DNA of 64,000 nt from Bryobacteraceae bacterium (GTDB lineage Bacteria > Acidobacteriota > Terriglobia > Bryobacterales > Bryobacteraceae), in assembly GCA_041394945.1 (NCBI GenBank), contig JAWKHH010000004.1, positions 310,001 to 374,000 of the forward strand, written 5' to 3'. How positions within the stretch are numbered: position 1 is the first letter of the stretch; each line of letters opens with the position of its first letter. Shown here piece by piece: positions 1-9,157 of this stretch. The notes under the pieces were generated by a model. That model was given only the letters and a program-made list of their open reading frames with translations, ran no database searches and was not told the DNA's origin. The translations under genes and the position numbers were made by a program.

Positions 1-14
1 GAAACAATAAACGG

Positions 15-428
15 ATGAGCTTTCTCGACAATCTCGAGAACAACCTCAAGGCGCTGGAGTCGCGCGAGGAGCAAGATCCGAAGGCAATGGCACGCGCGCG
101 GTCGGCGCGCGAGGCCGAGAGGGCGGCGGCGCTGAAGCGCGCCCCTTTTGAACAAGAGCTGCGAGACGGGCCGTTCTCCGGGGCGTTGATCACAGCGTGC
201 CGGCGCGCCGGACATGCGCGGCGGATCATGGTGCGTCCCACCTGGATTGGAACCGTGTTGCGGCTGGAGGCGCGCTGGGACGACGTGGACCGGCGGCTGG
301 AAATCGAGGCGACCGGTGACGGCGCCAGGGCCGTCTTCTACGAGGGCGACGAGCGGATACAAGAAGAGCGCGTCGACCTCAAAGGTCCGGCCGACGCGCT
401 CGCCGCGAACTGGCTCGGCCCGGCCTAG
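15..428 (+). CDS. Hypothetical protein, 137 aa, soluble
   Basis: I do not recognise the family. The protein opens with a highly charged, probably helical segment (about residues 1-55, rich in Glu, Arg and Ala) followed by a more beta-like part (about 65-130) with alternating hydrophobic and charged residues. There is no signal peptide, membrane segment or cysteine motif. The ATG lies only 14 bases inside the window, so upstream context is unseen and a longer or operonic form cannot be excluded. Its stop codon overlaps the stop of the converging TonB receptor gene in a shared CTAG (425-428), so no terminator fits between them. Third-position GC bias and frame integrity suggest that it is a real gene. 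Confidence 0.6.
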   Translation: MSFLDNLENNLKALESREEQDPKAMARARSAREAERAAALKRAPFEQELRDGPFSGALITACRRAGHARRIMVRPTWIGTVLRLEARWDDVDRRLEIEATGDGARAVFYEGDERIQEERVDLKGPADALAANWLGPA

Positions 429-3400
429 AAGATCATCTTCAGCGACATCTGCCAGTTGCGGCTGTCGCCCGCCGTGCTGGTGATGCGGCCGAAGGCCGTG
501 TTGGTCGGCGCTGTGTTCGGCGCGTTCAGGTTCGTATGGTTCCACGCGTTGTAGGCGTCGGCACGGAACTGCGCGCGGACACGCTCGTGAATCGGGAAGT
601 TCTTCACGAGCGAGAAATCCCAGCTCTTCTGGCCCGGTGAGCGAATGCCGCCAAAGCGCAAGGGAAACTGCCGGTAGTTTGAGGCAAGCTGCTGGCTGGC
701 ATTGCGATTGAAGCCGGCGTCGGTGTTGAACCAACGGTCGACGTCGCGCTGGCCGCCGGACAGCGCGATATTGTCGATGTCGCCGTTGAAGATGGCGTTG
801 CCGAAGCCCATCGGTCCGCCGGACTGCAGCGCGACAACCGCGCCGATCTGCCAGCCGCCGAGGATGAAGTTGGCCTGCGCAGGGAGCGCGTTTGCGAAGC
901 GACGGCCTTTGCCGATCGGCACTTCCCAAATCCCGGTGGAGGCGATGCGGTGCGGCCGGTCAAAGCTGCTGATGCTTTCGTAGGGAACCGTGTCGGCGGC
1001 GTTCAGGAACTCGGTGGCTTCCATCGTCTTCGCCCAGGTGTAGGCGAGTTGGAACGTGAAGCCATTCAGGAACCGGCGTTCGGCGCGCATCTGCAGCGAG
1101 TGGTACCAGGAGTAGCCGGTAGGTACTTCGATTTGAATGTTGCCGAATTGCGGATAGGGACGGAGCAGGTTGCCGCGGCTGATGTTCGCTCCGTAGATGG
1201 GGTTCGTTCCCCGGAACGGACTCGGGAAGGTGCGGGAGAGGAAATCAATGGTGGTCTGGTCGCGCTGCGGTGAGCGGCTCAGATACTCGGCCGGTGTGGC
1301 GTTGAACTCCCGGGAGACGTCAAGCCGTGTGCCGCGATTGGCCACATAGCTCGTATCGAGCACAACCTGCCCTGGCAGCATCCGCTGCACGCCGAGCGAC
1401 CAGCGCTGCGCGTATCCTTGCTTGTTCGGGCGGAAGTATGTGTTGAGCGACTGGCCGAGGTTGGTGGCGAGCCCACCGGAGGAACCGGCCGGCGGAATCA
1501 GGCCACTGGGAAATGGATTGGCCGTCGTGGCGACGTAGGTGATTCCGCTGTCGAGAGACGCCTGGATGGGCGTCGACTGGCTAAAGCCGGTCTGAAGCGG
1601 GAGGATGGTGTTGACGCCGAGCGTATTGAAGAAGATCCCGTAGCCTCCGCGAACCACGGTCTTGGGGTTTGCTTCGAAGGCGAAGCCCAGCCGCGGCATG
1701 ACGTTGTTCTTCTCGCCGATGTAGGGGCTGCGGCCGACGCCGTTCTGGTCCACCCAAGTGAGTCCGCCCTGAACGCGGAACTGATCCGCCGGAAGCTCCG
1801 GGATCGGGTTGCGGGCGTAGTTGGCGCGGGCCTGCGCTTCGATCGGGTTGGCGGTGGTGGAGTCAAACCCTGCCTGGAGGCGATTGTAGCGCTCGGTAAT
1901 CGGCGTCTCGAGTTCGTAGCGGACGCCGTAGTTGAGCGTGAAGCGCCGGCTGAGCTTCCAGTCGTCCTGGAGGAAGAGCGCGAGATACTGGTTCTGCAGC
2001 GCGGAACTCGACGCGACTTCCATCGAGCCCGCGGGAATGCCGAGCAGCATCGCGGCGAGATCCTGGCCGATTGGGGCGGCCGGGGAGTTGTCCAGCGGAC
2101 CGCGCGTGTAGGTGTTGGTGAATGAGTAGTCCGGGGCGTTGCCGATGGGCCGGCGGTTGTTGAAGCTGCGGTAGGCGCGGAATTCCGGCCCGAAACGCAG
2201 CGTATGGCTGCTCTTGAGAATAGTGAAGCTGGCTTGCGCGGAGTGGGTGAGCGAAGAGTTGACGCCGTCGCCGGGGTCTTCCCAGTGCGAAAGCGCCGAA
2301 TAGGCGCCCGGCGTGACGCGGGGCAGCGGGGCCTGGCCTTTATCGGTGAGCGCAATGAGCCGCGGGCTGAAGCCGAGGGCGGCATAGTCGATGCCGCGAG
2401 AGACGCGATACTGCCACCACTTGGTGCTTGTGAAGCCGTAGCGAAGGTTCAGCACCGTGGTGGGGCTGAGGACGAGTACGTCGTCGAGCGCCGCGCCGCG
2501 GTTGGGCCGGTTCTGATGGATGCCGTTGATCTCGTTGAGGAAATCGTGGTTCTTGTTTTCCTTCCAGAAGTCGTAATGGACGCGGAGGAAAAGCCTGTGA
2601 TTCTCGTTGACCGCGTGGTCCAGGCGAAGCAGGGTCGAATAGGTCTTCTGGATGGCCTTCGGGGAAGAGAAATAGTTATTGCGGAAATCGCTCGTGCCGT
2701 TGGAGGTGGGCAGGGGATACAGGCTTGCGAGATTCAGGCCGACTTGATCCAGCCGCGAGCGCGGGATGATATTGCCGGCGAACGGGGTGCGGGAGAAGCG
2801 GCCTCCGGCGGCGGCGGTGGTGGACTGCGGATCGTAGATGGCGTAATTCGCATTGCTCAGCGGTAGCAGCGAGGAAAAATCGCCCAGGCGCTGTTCGGCG
2901 GTGGGCACGGTCCGGGTGAACTGCGTCGGCACGCCGAACGTGTTGCCCTCATAGGCGAAGAAGAAGAAGCTCCGGTTGTGGCCGTTGTAGAGCTTAGGGA
3001 TGTTGATGGGTCCGCCGAGCGAAGCGCCCCAGCGGTTGTCCTGGTAGACGCCCTTGGTGGTGTTGTTCTTGTTGTTGAAGAAGTTCGGCGCGTCAAGTGA
3101 CGAGTGGCGGAGGAACCAGTGGCCTTCGCCGTGCAATTCGTTGGTGCCCGACGCGGTGGAGACGTTGACGATCGTTCCCATGGTGTGGCCGATCGAGGCA
3201 TCGTAGGCCGAAGTCTGCATCTTGAACTCGCGGACGGAAGAGGCGGGTGGCGCGTAAGCGACGCGGGCGTAGCCGCGGCCGCGGTCGGCAGCCGTGTTCG
3301 AAATGCCGTCGATCTGGAACTCGTTGGTGTAGCGGCCGGCGCCATCGGCGCTGAAGTCCGACGTGGCTTCCGGCGCCATGGACTTCCGCAGTCGAAGGTT

Positions 3401-3892
3401 CGTCGTGTTGGCCACGCCGGGAGCGAGCAGCGTAAGCTCCAGCGGGTTGCCGCCGCGCTGGGGCAGTTCCGAAATGCGACGCTGATCCATGACTAGGCCG
3501 AGCGAGGCCGAAGCCGTCTCGAGCGGCGGAGCCGTGTCGGTGACTTCTATCCTTTCCGAGAGCTGGCCCACCTCGAGGACGATCGGGATTTCGGTGGTCT
3601 CCGAAACGCGGACTTCCACCTTTTGGCGGACGAACGTCTTGAAACCCGTCTGTTCCACCGACAGCGTGTAGAAGCCGGGGATGAGATACGGAATGTTGTA
3701 GAGGCCGGATTCGTTCGTTTCGGCCGAAGCGGCGACGCCGGTGTCGGCGGCCGTGGCGCGGACGTGCGCGCCCGGGATCGCGGCCCCGCTCGGGTCCGTG
3801 ATGGTCCCGCGGATGAATCCGCGTGGATCCTGGGCGTACAGAGAGGAAGACAGCGCGGCAACCGCCGCGAGAAATACAGGAGTGCGAGTCAC
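425..3892 (-). CDS. TonB-dependent receptor with N-terminal carboxypeptidase-regulatory-like domain
   Basis: Outer-membrane receptor of the Oar-like class common in Acidobacteriota, probably importing oligosaccharides or other large ligands; the substrate is unknown. From the GTG at 3892 the protein is 1155 residues: signal peptide (TRTPVFLAAVAALSSSLYA, residues 2-20), a CarboxypepD_reg beta-sandwich (about 25-110), plug (about 130-230) and a long beta-barrel ending in the outer-membrane-type terminal Phe (SLKMIF). I chose GTG 3892 rather than the far upstream ATG because it places the signal peptide at the N-terminus and because the 12 bases before it (AAGGGGGTCTTT) match those before the other TonB gene start at 12394. 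It diverges from the oxidoreductase gene at 4021. Confidence 0.9.
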   Translation of the reverse strand: MTRTPVFLAAVAALSSSLYAQDPRGFIRGTITDPSGAAIPGAHVRATAADTGVAASAETNESGLYNIPYLIPGFYTLSVEQTGFKTFVRQKVEVRVSETTEIPIVLEVGQLSERIEVTDTAPPLETASASLGLVMDQRRISELPQRGGNPLELTLLAPGVANTTNLRLRKSMAPEATSDFSADGAGRYTNEFQIDGISNTAADRGRGYARVAYAPPASSVREFKMQTSAYDASIGHTMGTIVNVSTASGTNELHGEGHWFLRHSSLDAPNFFNNKNNTTKGVYQDNRWGASLGGPINIPKLYNGHNRSFFFFAYEGNTFGVPTQFTRTVPTAEQRLGDFSSLLPLSNANYAIYDPQSTTAAAGGRFSRTPFAGNIIPRSRLDQVGLNLASLYPLPTSNGTSDFRNNYFSSPKAIQKTYSTLLRLDHAVNENHRLFLRVHYDFWKENKNHDFLNEINGIHQNRPNRGAALDDVLVLSPTTVLNLRYGFTSTKWWQYRVSRGIDYAALGFSPRLIALTDKGQAPLPRVTPGAYSALSHWEDPGDGVNSSLTHSAQASFTILKSSHTLRFGPEFRAYRSFNNRRPIGNAPDYSFTNTYTRGPLDNSPAAPIGQDLAAMLLGIPAGSMEVASSSALQNQYLALFLQDDWKLSRRFTLNYGVRYELETPITERYNRLQAGFDSTTANPIEAQARANYARNPIPELPADQFRVQGGLTWVDQNGVGRSPYIGEKNNVMPRLGFAFEANPKTVVRGGYGIFFNTLGVNTILPLQTGFSQSTPIQASLDSGITYVATTANPFPSGLIPPAGSSGGLATNLGQSLNTYFRPNKQGYAQRWSLGVQRMLPGQVVLDTSYVANRGTRLDVSREFNATPAEYLSRSPQRDQTTIDFLSRTFPSPFRGTNPIYGANISRGNLLRPYPQFGNIQIEVPTGYSWYHSLQMRAERRFLNGFTFQLAYTWAKTMEATEFLNAADTVPYESISSFDRPHRIASTGIWEVPIGKGRRFANALPAQANFILGGWQIGAVVALQSGGPMGFGNAIFNGDIDNIALSGGQRDVDRWFNTDAGFNRNASQQLASNYRQFPLRFGGIRSPGQKSWDFSLVKNFPIHERVRAQFRADAYNAWNHTNLNAPNTAPTNTAFGRITSTAGDSRNWQMSLKMIF

Positions 3893-3904
3893 AAAGACCC
3901 CCTT
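3893..3904 (-). promoter_or_regulatory. Shared translation-initiation leader of TonB receptor genes, copy 1
   Basis: The minus strand reads AAGGGGGTCTTT directly before the GTG start at 3892. The same string with one change (AAGGGGGTCTTC) precedes the ATG at 12394, and AAAGGGGTATTC precedes the decayed copy's ATG at 9087. The G-run sits five bases before the start codon, so it probably acts as a Shine-Dalgarno site. Conservation extends past what a ribosome site alone would need. It decides the GTG start of this gene. Confidence 0.55.
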
Positions 3905-4020
3905 AGTCTGAAGCGTTGTCCAAAGAATATCACCAGCGGCGATAGACCGGGGGGCGGCCTGGTTCCGATGGCCAAGGCGCGCCGTTCTCATCCCCGGTGG
4001 GTGGGCGTATGATGGTCGGC

Positions 4021-5310
4021 ATGAACAGCACACGGCGATCGTTCCTGATGAGCGCGGCCACCGCCGCATCCGCGGCCAGAGTCCTGGGCGCGAATGACCG
4101 CGTGAGCCTCGTGGTGATCGGCGTGGGAGGGCGAGGCACGTCGCACGTCCGCTCCTACATGGGACTCAAGGAGCTCTGCAACGTCTCCGGAATTTGCGAC
4201 GTCAATCAAGCGGCGCGAGAACGCTCAGCAGCGATTGTGCAAAATATGGGCGGGGCGAAACCGAAGGAGTACGCCGACATGCGGGAGGTCTTCGCCGACA
4301 AGGACGTCGACGCCGTCTCCATGGCTACTCCCAATCACTGGCACGCGCTCGGAACGGTCTGGGCCTGCCAAGCAGGCAAGGACGTCTACGTCGAAAAGCC
4401 GGCGAGCCACAACGTTTGGGAGGCGGACCGCATGGTGGACGCCGCCCGCAAGTACAAACGCATCGTGCAGGTGGGCACGCAGTCGCGTTCGTCCGCGGCC
4501 GTCAAGAAGGCCGTGGAGGTGATGAAGGAAGGCGCGATCGGGCAGGTCTACATGGCAAAGGGCCTCTGCTTCAAGCGGCGCCCGTCGATCGGCAGAAAGC
4601 CGGACGGGCCGCCGCCGCCGGGCCTCGATTGGGACAAGTTCCTCGGCCCCGCGCCGATGCGCGCGTTTAACGAGAACCGCTTCAAGTACAACTGGCATTG
4701 GTTCTGGGACACCGGCAACGGCGACCTCGGCAACCAGGGCGTGCACCAGATGGACGTAGCGATCTGGGGGCTGGGCATTACGAACCTCCCCACGGCTGTG
4801 GTTTCCACCGGCGGTAAGTACGTCTACGACGACGACCAGGAAACGCCGAACACGCAGATCGCGAGTTTCGACTATGGTCCGGTGGAGCTGGTGTTCGAAG
4901 TGCGCGGCCTGATGACCGGCGGCGAAGGCGACGAGAAGGGCGTGAGGGTCGGGAACATCTGGTACGGTTCCGAGGGCTACCTGGTGCTCGGCGGTGGCGG
5001 CTTCCGCGTCTACAAGGGCGAGAAAAACGAACTGGCGATGGAGGAGAAGCCGGCGCGCGGCGGCGGCGACGGCGGGCACATGGGGAATTTTCTGGAAGCC
5101 GTGAAGTCACGCGACCGGAACCACCTCAATGCCGAGGTCGCCACCGGGATTACCTCCGCCAAGCTGTGCCATCTCGCGAACATCAGCTACCGGTTGAAGC
5201 GCCGGCTGGCGGTGGATCCGCGGACGCAGCGGTTCGTGAACGACGCGGAGGCCAACGCCATGCTGACGCGGAACTACCGGGCGCCCTACGTGGTTCCGGC
5301 GAACGTCTGA
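4021..5310 (+). CDS. Gfo/Idh/MocA family oxidoreductase, Tat-exported
   Basis: NAD(P)-dependent sugar or inositol-type dehydrogenase family, 429 residues. A Tat-type leader is visible (STRRSFLMSAATAASAARVLG, twin Arg at residues 5-6), which predicts periplasmic export of the folded, cofactor-loaded enzyme. The Rossmann motif GVGGRG is at about residues 34-39, and the family EKP motif at about 125-127 carries the Lys normally used in catalysis or cofactor binding. ATG 4021 is chosen over in-frame ATGs at 4009 and 4012 because it begins directly before the Tat motif. The substrate cannot be told from the sequence. It diverges from the TonB receptor gene with about 130 bases between starts, so both may serve uptake and oxidation of the same carbohydrate; that link is inference. 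Confidence 0.88.
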   Translation: MNSTRRSFLMSAATAASAARVLGANDRVSLVVIGVGGRGTSHVRSYMGLKELCNVSGICDVNQAARERSAAIVQNMGGAKPKEYADMREVFADKDVDAVSMATPNHWHALGTVWACQAGKDVYVEKPASHNVWEADRMVDAARKYKRIVQVGTQSRSSAAVKKAVEVMKEGAIGQVYMAKGLCFKRRPSIGRKPDGPPPPGLDWDKFLGPAPMRAFNENRFKYNWHWFWDTGNGDLGNQGVHQMDVAIWGLGITNLPTAVVSTGGKYVYDDDQETPNTQIASFDYGPVELVFEVRGLMTGGEGDEKGVRVGNIWYGSEGYLVLGGGGFRVYKGEKNELAMEEKPARGGGDGGHMGNFLEAVKSRDRNHLNAEVATGITSAKLCHLANISYRLKRRLAVDPRTQRFVNDAEANAMLTRNYRAPYVVPANV

Positions 5311-5398
5311 TCTTTCGGCCTGGTCTCGAGGAACATCGGCCTCCCGCCACGGGTTGGGCCAAGGTGACGAGCGTTGCCGCGAATACGCAAACACCCTG

Positions 5399-6895
5399 TC
5401 ACTGGCTCACCGCCGCCCGCCGCCGCCGCGCCTCCTGCGAGTCCGGCTGCAGTCGCACGGCCTCGTTGTAGCGGTCGAGCGCGAGCGCGCGATCCCCAAG
5501 CGCCTCATGCGCGACGCCGAGGTTGATCCACGTCAACGGGTGATCCGGGTCCGCCGCGCGGGCGCGTTCCAGAATCGCGAGCGCCTGTTCGGTGCGGCCG
5601 CGCATTCCGTGGTAAACGGCAAGCCCGTTGAGCGCCGTGACGTGATCGGGGTCGGCTTTGAGCACCTTATCGATCACCGGCAGCGCCTCCTCGTGGCGGC
5701 CCTCGCGCATGAGTGCGTCGGCCAGAGCGGCGAGGTTAGCCGTAGTGGCCTCGGTGCGCTTCCACGCTGCCGCCGATCCGTTGGTCCGCGCGAAGTGGAG
5801 TGCTTGGGCCTGGCGCAGCATGGCGGCGTTTGCGCGGTTCGCGAAGGCCACCAGTGGCCCGGAATAGGGGGCCGGGTCATGACGTTCCGCGGGGCCGGGC
5901 TTCGCGATCCGATGGTCCGTCATCTCGACGTGCGGGGCGTCGCCGGCCGGGCGCTTCGGCATGTGGCACGACGCGCAGTCCGGGTTGCCGCCGCCGTGGG
6001 TTCGTTCCACCGTTTTGTGGCAGCCGGCGCAGGCATTGCGGGCTCGGGCGGTGTGCGGATCGTGGCAGGTGGTGCAGGTGAGCGCGCCCTTGCTTTCGGC
6101 GAAGCAGCGGGACTCGAGCATCCGGTAGCCGGCGTGGTTGATCTCGAAGCGGGGAGCGTGGTCGGCGCGGTCGAAGTACGCCTTGTAGGCGGCTAGCGGT
6201 TCGCCGGGGCGATACGAGAAGACGTCGCGGCCGGAGAGGCGGAGCGAATCCGGGAAGCCGCTCGACGCTGTTTCGAGATGGCACTGGAGGCAGATATCGA
6301 GTTGACGGTCCGGTGGAAGGCGCGCCGGGTTGAGAATGGACCCGCGCTGCGGGCGGCGCAGATGCGCGCCGGTGTCGCCATGACAGCGGACGCAATCGAT
6401 GGCGCGCGGCGTGGCGGCCGGTGTATCCGGGTACGCAGCGTGGCAGAACAGGCACTCCGGCGTGATCGGCCGGCGGAAACCGAGGTGATCCGGGCGATCG
6501 TAGCCCGGCGACATCGCCCATGCCTTTTCGCCCGTGTACCAGGTAACCGGCAACTCGATCAGCTTCCCGAGCGGCGTCCGATGGATGGGCGTGTAGGCGT
6601 GATTCCCGGAGCCGATCGCGAGGTTGACCGGCTTTTCGAGCACGTTCAACTCCGCGCCGTTCGCTCCCTTCTGGTGGCGGCGGACGACGCCATTCGCGAT
6701 CGCGTAGTGCCGGTTCGAGATCCGATGGTAGTAGGTTCCCTCCGGCAGCACGTCCTTAGACAAAACGGACCGGCCCATGCCGGTCCGTTCAAAGGATTGT
6801 ACGATCGCCGAGTGGCAGGGGCGGCACTGATCGATCTCGGCCGCCCCCGCCGCGGCGAAGCTAGAACTGAATGCGAGCGCCCACCATAAATGAAC
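5399..6895 (-). CDS. Seven-heme c-type cytochrome with C-terminal TPR repeats; start unresolved
   Basis: The frame contains seven CxxCH heme sites (CRPCH, CLFCH, CVRCH, CLQCH, CTTCH, CAGCH, CASCH) in its first 270 or so residues, then two to three tetratricopeptide repeats at the C-terminus. This points to a periplasmic electron-transfer protein. A signal-peptide-like stretch (LWWALAFSSSFAAAGAAE) precedes the first heme, but it has no ATG, GTG or TTG and is read from the 3' end of the decayed TonB gene in another frame. The first ATG in the family part (6778) would lose both signal and first heme; the nearest upstream in-frame ATG is at 6994, inside the TonB remnant. I give 6895 as the limit of plausible coding. 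The gene may be 5'-truncated, rescued by an N-terminal extension, or dead. Confidence 0.65.
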   Translation of the reverse strand, partial: VHLWWALAFSSSFAAAGAAEIDQCRPCHSAIVQSFERTGMGRSVLSKDVLPEGTYYHRISNRHYAIANGVVRRHQKGANGAELNVLEKPVNLAIGSGNHAYTPIHRTPLGKLIELPVTWYTGEKAWAMSPGYDRPDHLGFRRPITPECLFCHAAYPDTPAATPRAIDCVRCHGDTGAHLRRPQRGSILNPARLPPDRQLDICLQCHLETASSGFPDSLRLSGRDVFSYRPGEPLAAYKAYFDRADHAPRFEINHAGYRMLESRCFAESKGALTCTTCHDPHTARARNACAGCHKTVERTHGGGNPDCASCHMPKRPAGDAPHVEMTDHRIAKPGPAERHDPAPYSGPLVAFANRANAAMLRQAQALHFARTNGSAAAWKRTEATTANLAALADALMREGRHEEALPVIDKVLKADPDHVTALNGLAVYHGMRGRTEQALAILERARAADPDHPLTWINLGVAHEALGDRALALDRYNEAVRLQPDSQEARRRRAAVSQ

Positions 6896-9087
6896 GCTCG
6901 TTCCGCGTGGACGTGATGCGGCCGAACGTCGCCGGCTGATTGAGGGTAGTTCCGACGCCGTTCCACTGGGTGTGGTTGAAGAAGTTGAAGCCATCGGCGC
7001 GAAGCTCCAACTGGCGGCCTTCGCCGAACGGGACCTTCTTGACGAAGGAGATGTCCCACTGGTTCCAGCCGGGTCCGGAAATGGTGTTGCGGCCGAGCGA
7101 GGAAAAGGTTCCGAGCGCGGGCGCGGAGAAGACCGACGAGTCGAACCAGCGGGCGATGGTCCGCTCGCCGTGGTCGACTGTCGGATTCCCGTTGACGTCG
7201 GGCCGTTGGCCGGAGGCGGTGCCGACGCCGGCGTTGTCGCGGCCGAGGAGAGGCTGAATCGGCATTCCGGTGCGGAGCGTGTAAACCGTGGAGGCCTGCC
7301 ATCCACCGACGACTTTGCTCGCCAGGGTGGCGCCGTCCTTGAGGAACGGAATGTCCCAAACGGCGCTGCCGATGAAGTTGTGGGTGGCGTCGAGGCTGGC
7401 TCGCCCGCGCTGGCCGGAGAGGTCCTGTGAGTTGGGCGCGAAGCCGTAGATGCCGCCGGTGAAGTCGGCGTTGTCGATGGTCTTGGACCACGTGTAGGCG
7501 GTCTGGAACAGCAGGCCGTGGGCATAGCTGCGGTTAAGCCCGAGTTGCAGTCCGTGGTAATTGGCGGCGTAGCTTTGCTCCCGGTGATTGATCGTCGACC
7601 AACCTTTATATTGACGCGCGGCGTTGGCGTTGCGCTGGCCTTGGGCGATCAGTGGGTCTGGGAACGGCTGGTTGACATCCACGGTGCGCATCATGTGAAG
7701 CGTCCGCGAGCCCGCATAGCCGATCTCGATCACTGTGTTGTTCGAAAGGCCATGCTGGATATTGAGGTTCCACTGCGATAATCTCGCGGCTGTAGAACAG
7801 GCCGTATCCGCCGCGGATGGCCGTTTTGCCGTTGCCGAAAACGTCATAGGCGAAGCTGAAGCGCGGGGCGAAGTTCTTCTTCGACGTGCGCCAGAAGGGC
7901 TCCGGCTTGACGAGTCCGTTGAAGCGGTCGCCGGCGCCGCGGAGCACCTGGCCGGAGGCGTTGACGGTGACGGCCTTGGCCGGGTCGTACTGGGAGGGGA
8001 CGAAGACGCGGAAGCGGTCGTCCGGTTCGTGGGCCGGCGGGAAGTAGGACCATCGGATCCCGATGTTGAGCGTGAGGGGAACAGTTGGGGAATGTTGATG
8101 CCCCAGGTGGCGCCGCTCAGGTCCGGCGGAAACTGCGTGATGCGGTTGTGCGAGCGGACCAGGGTGAGGTCCATGATCAGGTTCGGCCGGAACGTGGCGT
8201 TACAGTTCCCTGTCATGTTGCGCGCCGGGGTCCGGTTCGCCTGACGGAGGAAGGGGAATCCGGAGGATGTCGCGAAGTCGTTGAGCCGGAATTCGGGCGT
8301 GTAGCGCCACATCACGCGGTGCATGTCGGAGAAGTTGTGGTCGATACGGAAGTTCTTCTCGTTGGTGTCGTCGACGCGGCCGACGAGCGCGGTCCAGTTG
8401 CGGCCGGCGGCGTCGAGGAAGTTCGGGTCCGGGTACATACGCGCGTAGCCCTTGGCGTTGGCGTCGATGCGCTAGGAGGGGATGAGGTTGCCCGGGATGG
8501 GCTGGCCGGTGTCGGGGTCGTAGAGCGGCCGGCCAAGCGATGAGAAATCGCCTGTCTTGAACGCCGTCGTCAACGGTTGTTGCGGCGGTCATAGGGCGTG
8601 TCGGAGACGACGCCGGGCATCAACAATGCGAAGGGAAGCACGTTGCGGCCGCGCGACGGGAGCTTCACCATGTCGCGGCCGTCGAGAAGCTGACTGGTGG
8701 TTCCGCTGGATACGTTCACGGCGACAGCGGAGGCCTCGACGGTCACCTGGTCGGCGAGCTGGCCGACTTCCATCGAGAACACAATCCAGCGGTTGTCGTT
8801 GACGCGCAGGGCCACGTCGGGCACAACCGCTTTCTTGAAGCCCTGGGCTTCGGCGGAAACTTCATAGGTACCGATCGGGAGTAACGTGACCGAGAAAGTA
8901 CCGGATTCATCGGAAGTGGTTTGGTGGTGCGGCCAGTGCCTAAGTTTTTCAGGCGAATCACCGCGCCGGGGACAACAGTCGAAGTTGCGTCTTGAACGAC
9001 ACCGAAGACGCCGGCCGTGACTTCCTGCGCGGACACTGGCATTGCCAGCAGAGCGAGGAAGAGTCCGCAGAATTGTGAACGATTCAT
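6861..9087 (-). pseudogene. Decayed tandem copy of the TonB-dependent receptor at 9158-12394
   Basis: This segment is collinear with the intact neighbour, from the signal peptide (MNRSQFCGLFLALLAMPVSAQ) to the last residues (GARIQF), but is 2227 bp against 3237. Comparing the two, three deletions account for the difference: about 430 bp at junction 8571, about 420 bp near 8078 and about 160 bp near 7775. There is also a frameshift near 8930 and an in-frame TAG at 8474-8472, where the intact gene has a serine codon. Surviving blocks are very similar in sequence, so the duplication looks fairly recent. A 525-residue open frame over 6861-8438 is a chance joining of frames across junctions and not a working receptor. 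Its 3' end runs straight into the cytochrome frame. Confidence 0.9.
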
Positions 9088-9099
9088 GAATACCCCTTT
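9088..9099 (-). promoter_or_regulatory. TonB-type initiation leader before the decayed receptor copy
   Basis: The minus strand reads AAAGGGGTATTC directly before ATG 9087. It matches the leader before the intact receptor in 10 of 12 positions. Part of it (9095-9099) lies in the distal arm of the hairpin at 9095-9140, so the G-run would be partly base-paired in the transcript. Confidence 0.45.
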
Positions 9100-9140
9100 C
9101 GTCCGGGATGCGCAAGATCATAGCGTTCCCGGACGAAAGG
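9095..9140 (-). promoter_or_regulatory. Perfect 14-bp inverted repeat between tandem TonB genes (terminator or attenuator)
   Basis: CCTTTCGTCCGGGA at 9095-9108 and its exact reverse complement at 9127-9140 are separated by 18 bases. Read leftwards, the hairpin begins 17 bases after the stop codon of the intact receptor, a place expected for a terminator, and ends 7 bases before the ATG of the decayed copy. No T-run follows on the transcribed strand, so it is not a standard intrinsic terminator. Because its distal arm includes part of the G-rich initiation site, control of translation of the downstream copy is an alternative. Confidence 0.5.
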
Positions 9141-9157
9141 AGTTATTCGGATGGTTA

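Noticed and set aside
6861..8438. 525-codon minus-strand frame that could be called a short TonB receptor
   Set aside because: It crosses deletion junctions and contains out-of-frame Ser/Thr/Arg-rich filler between genuine receptor segments; it is part of the pseudogene.
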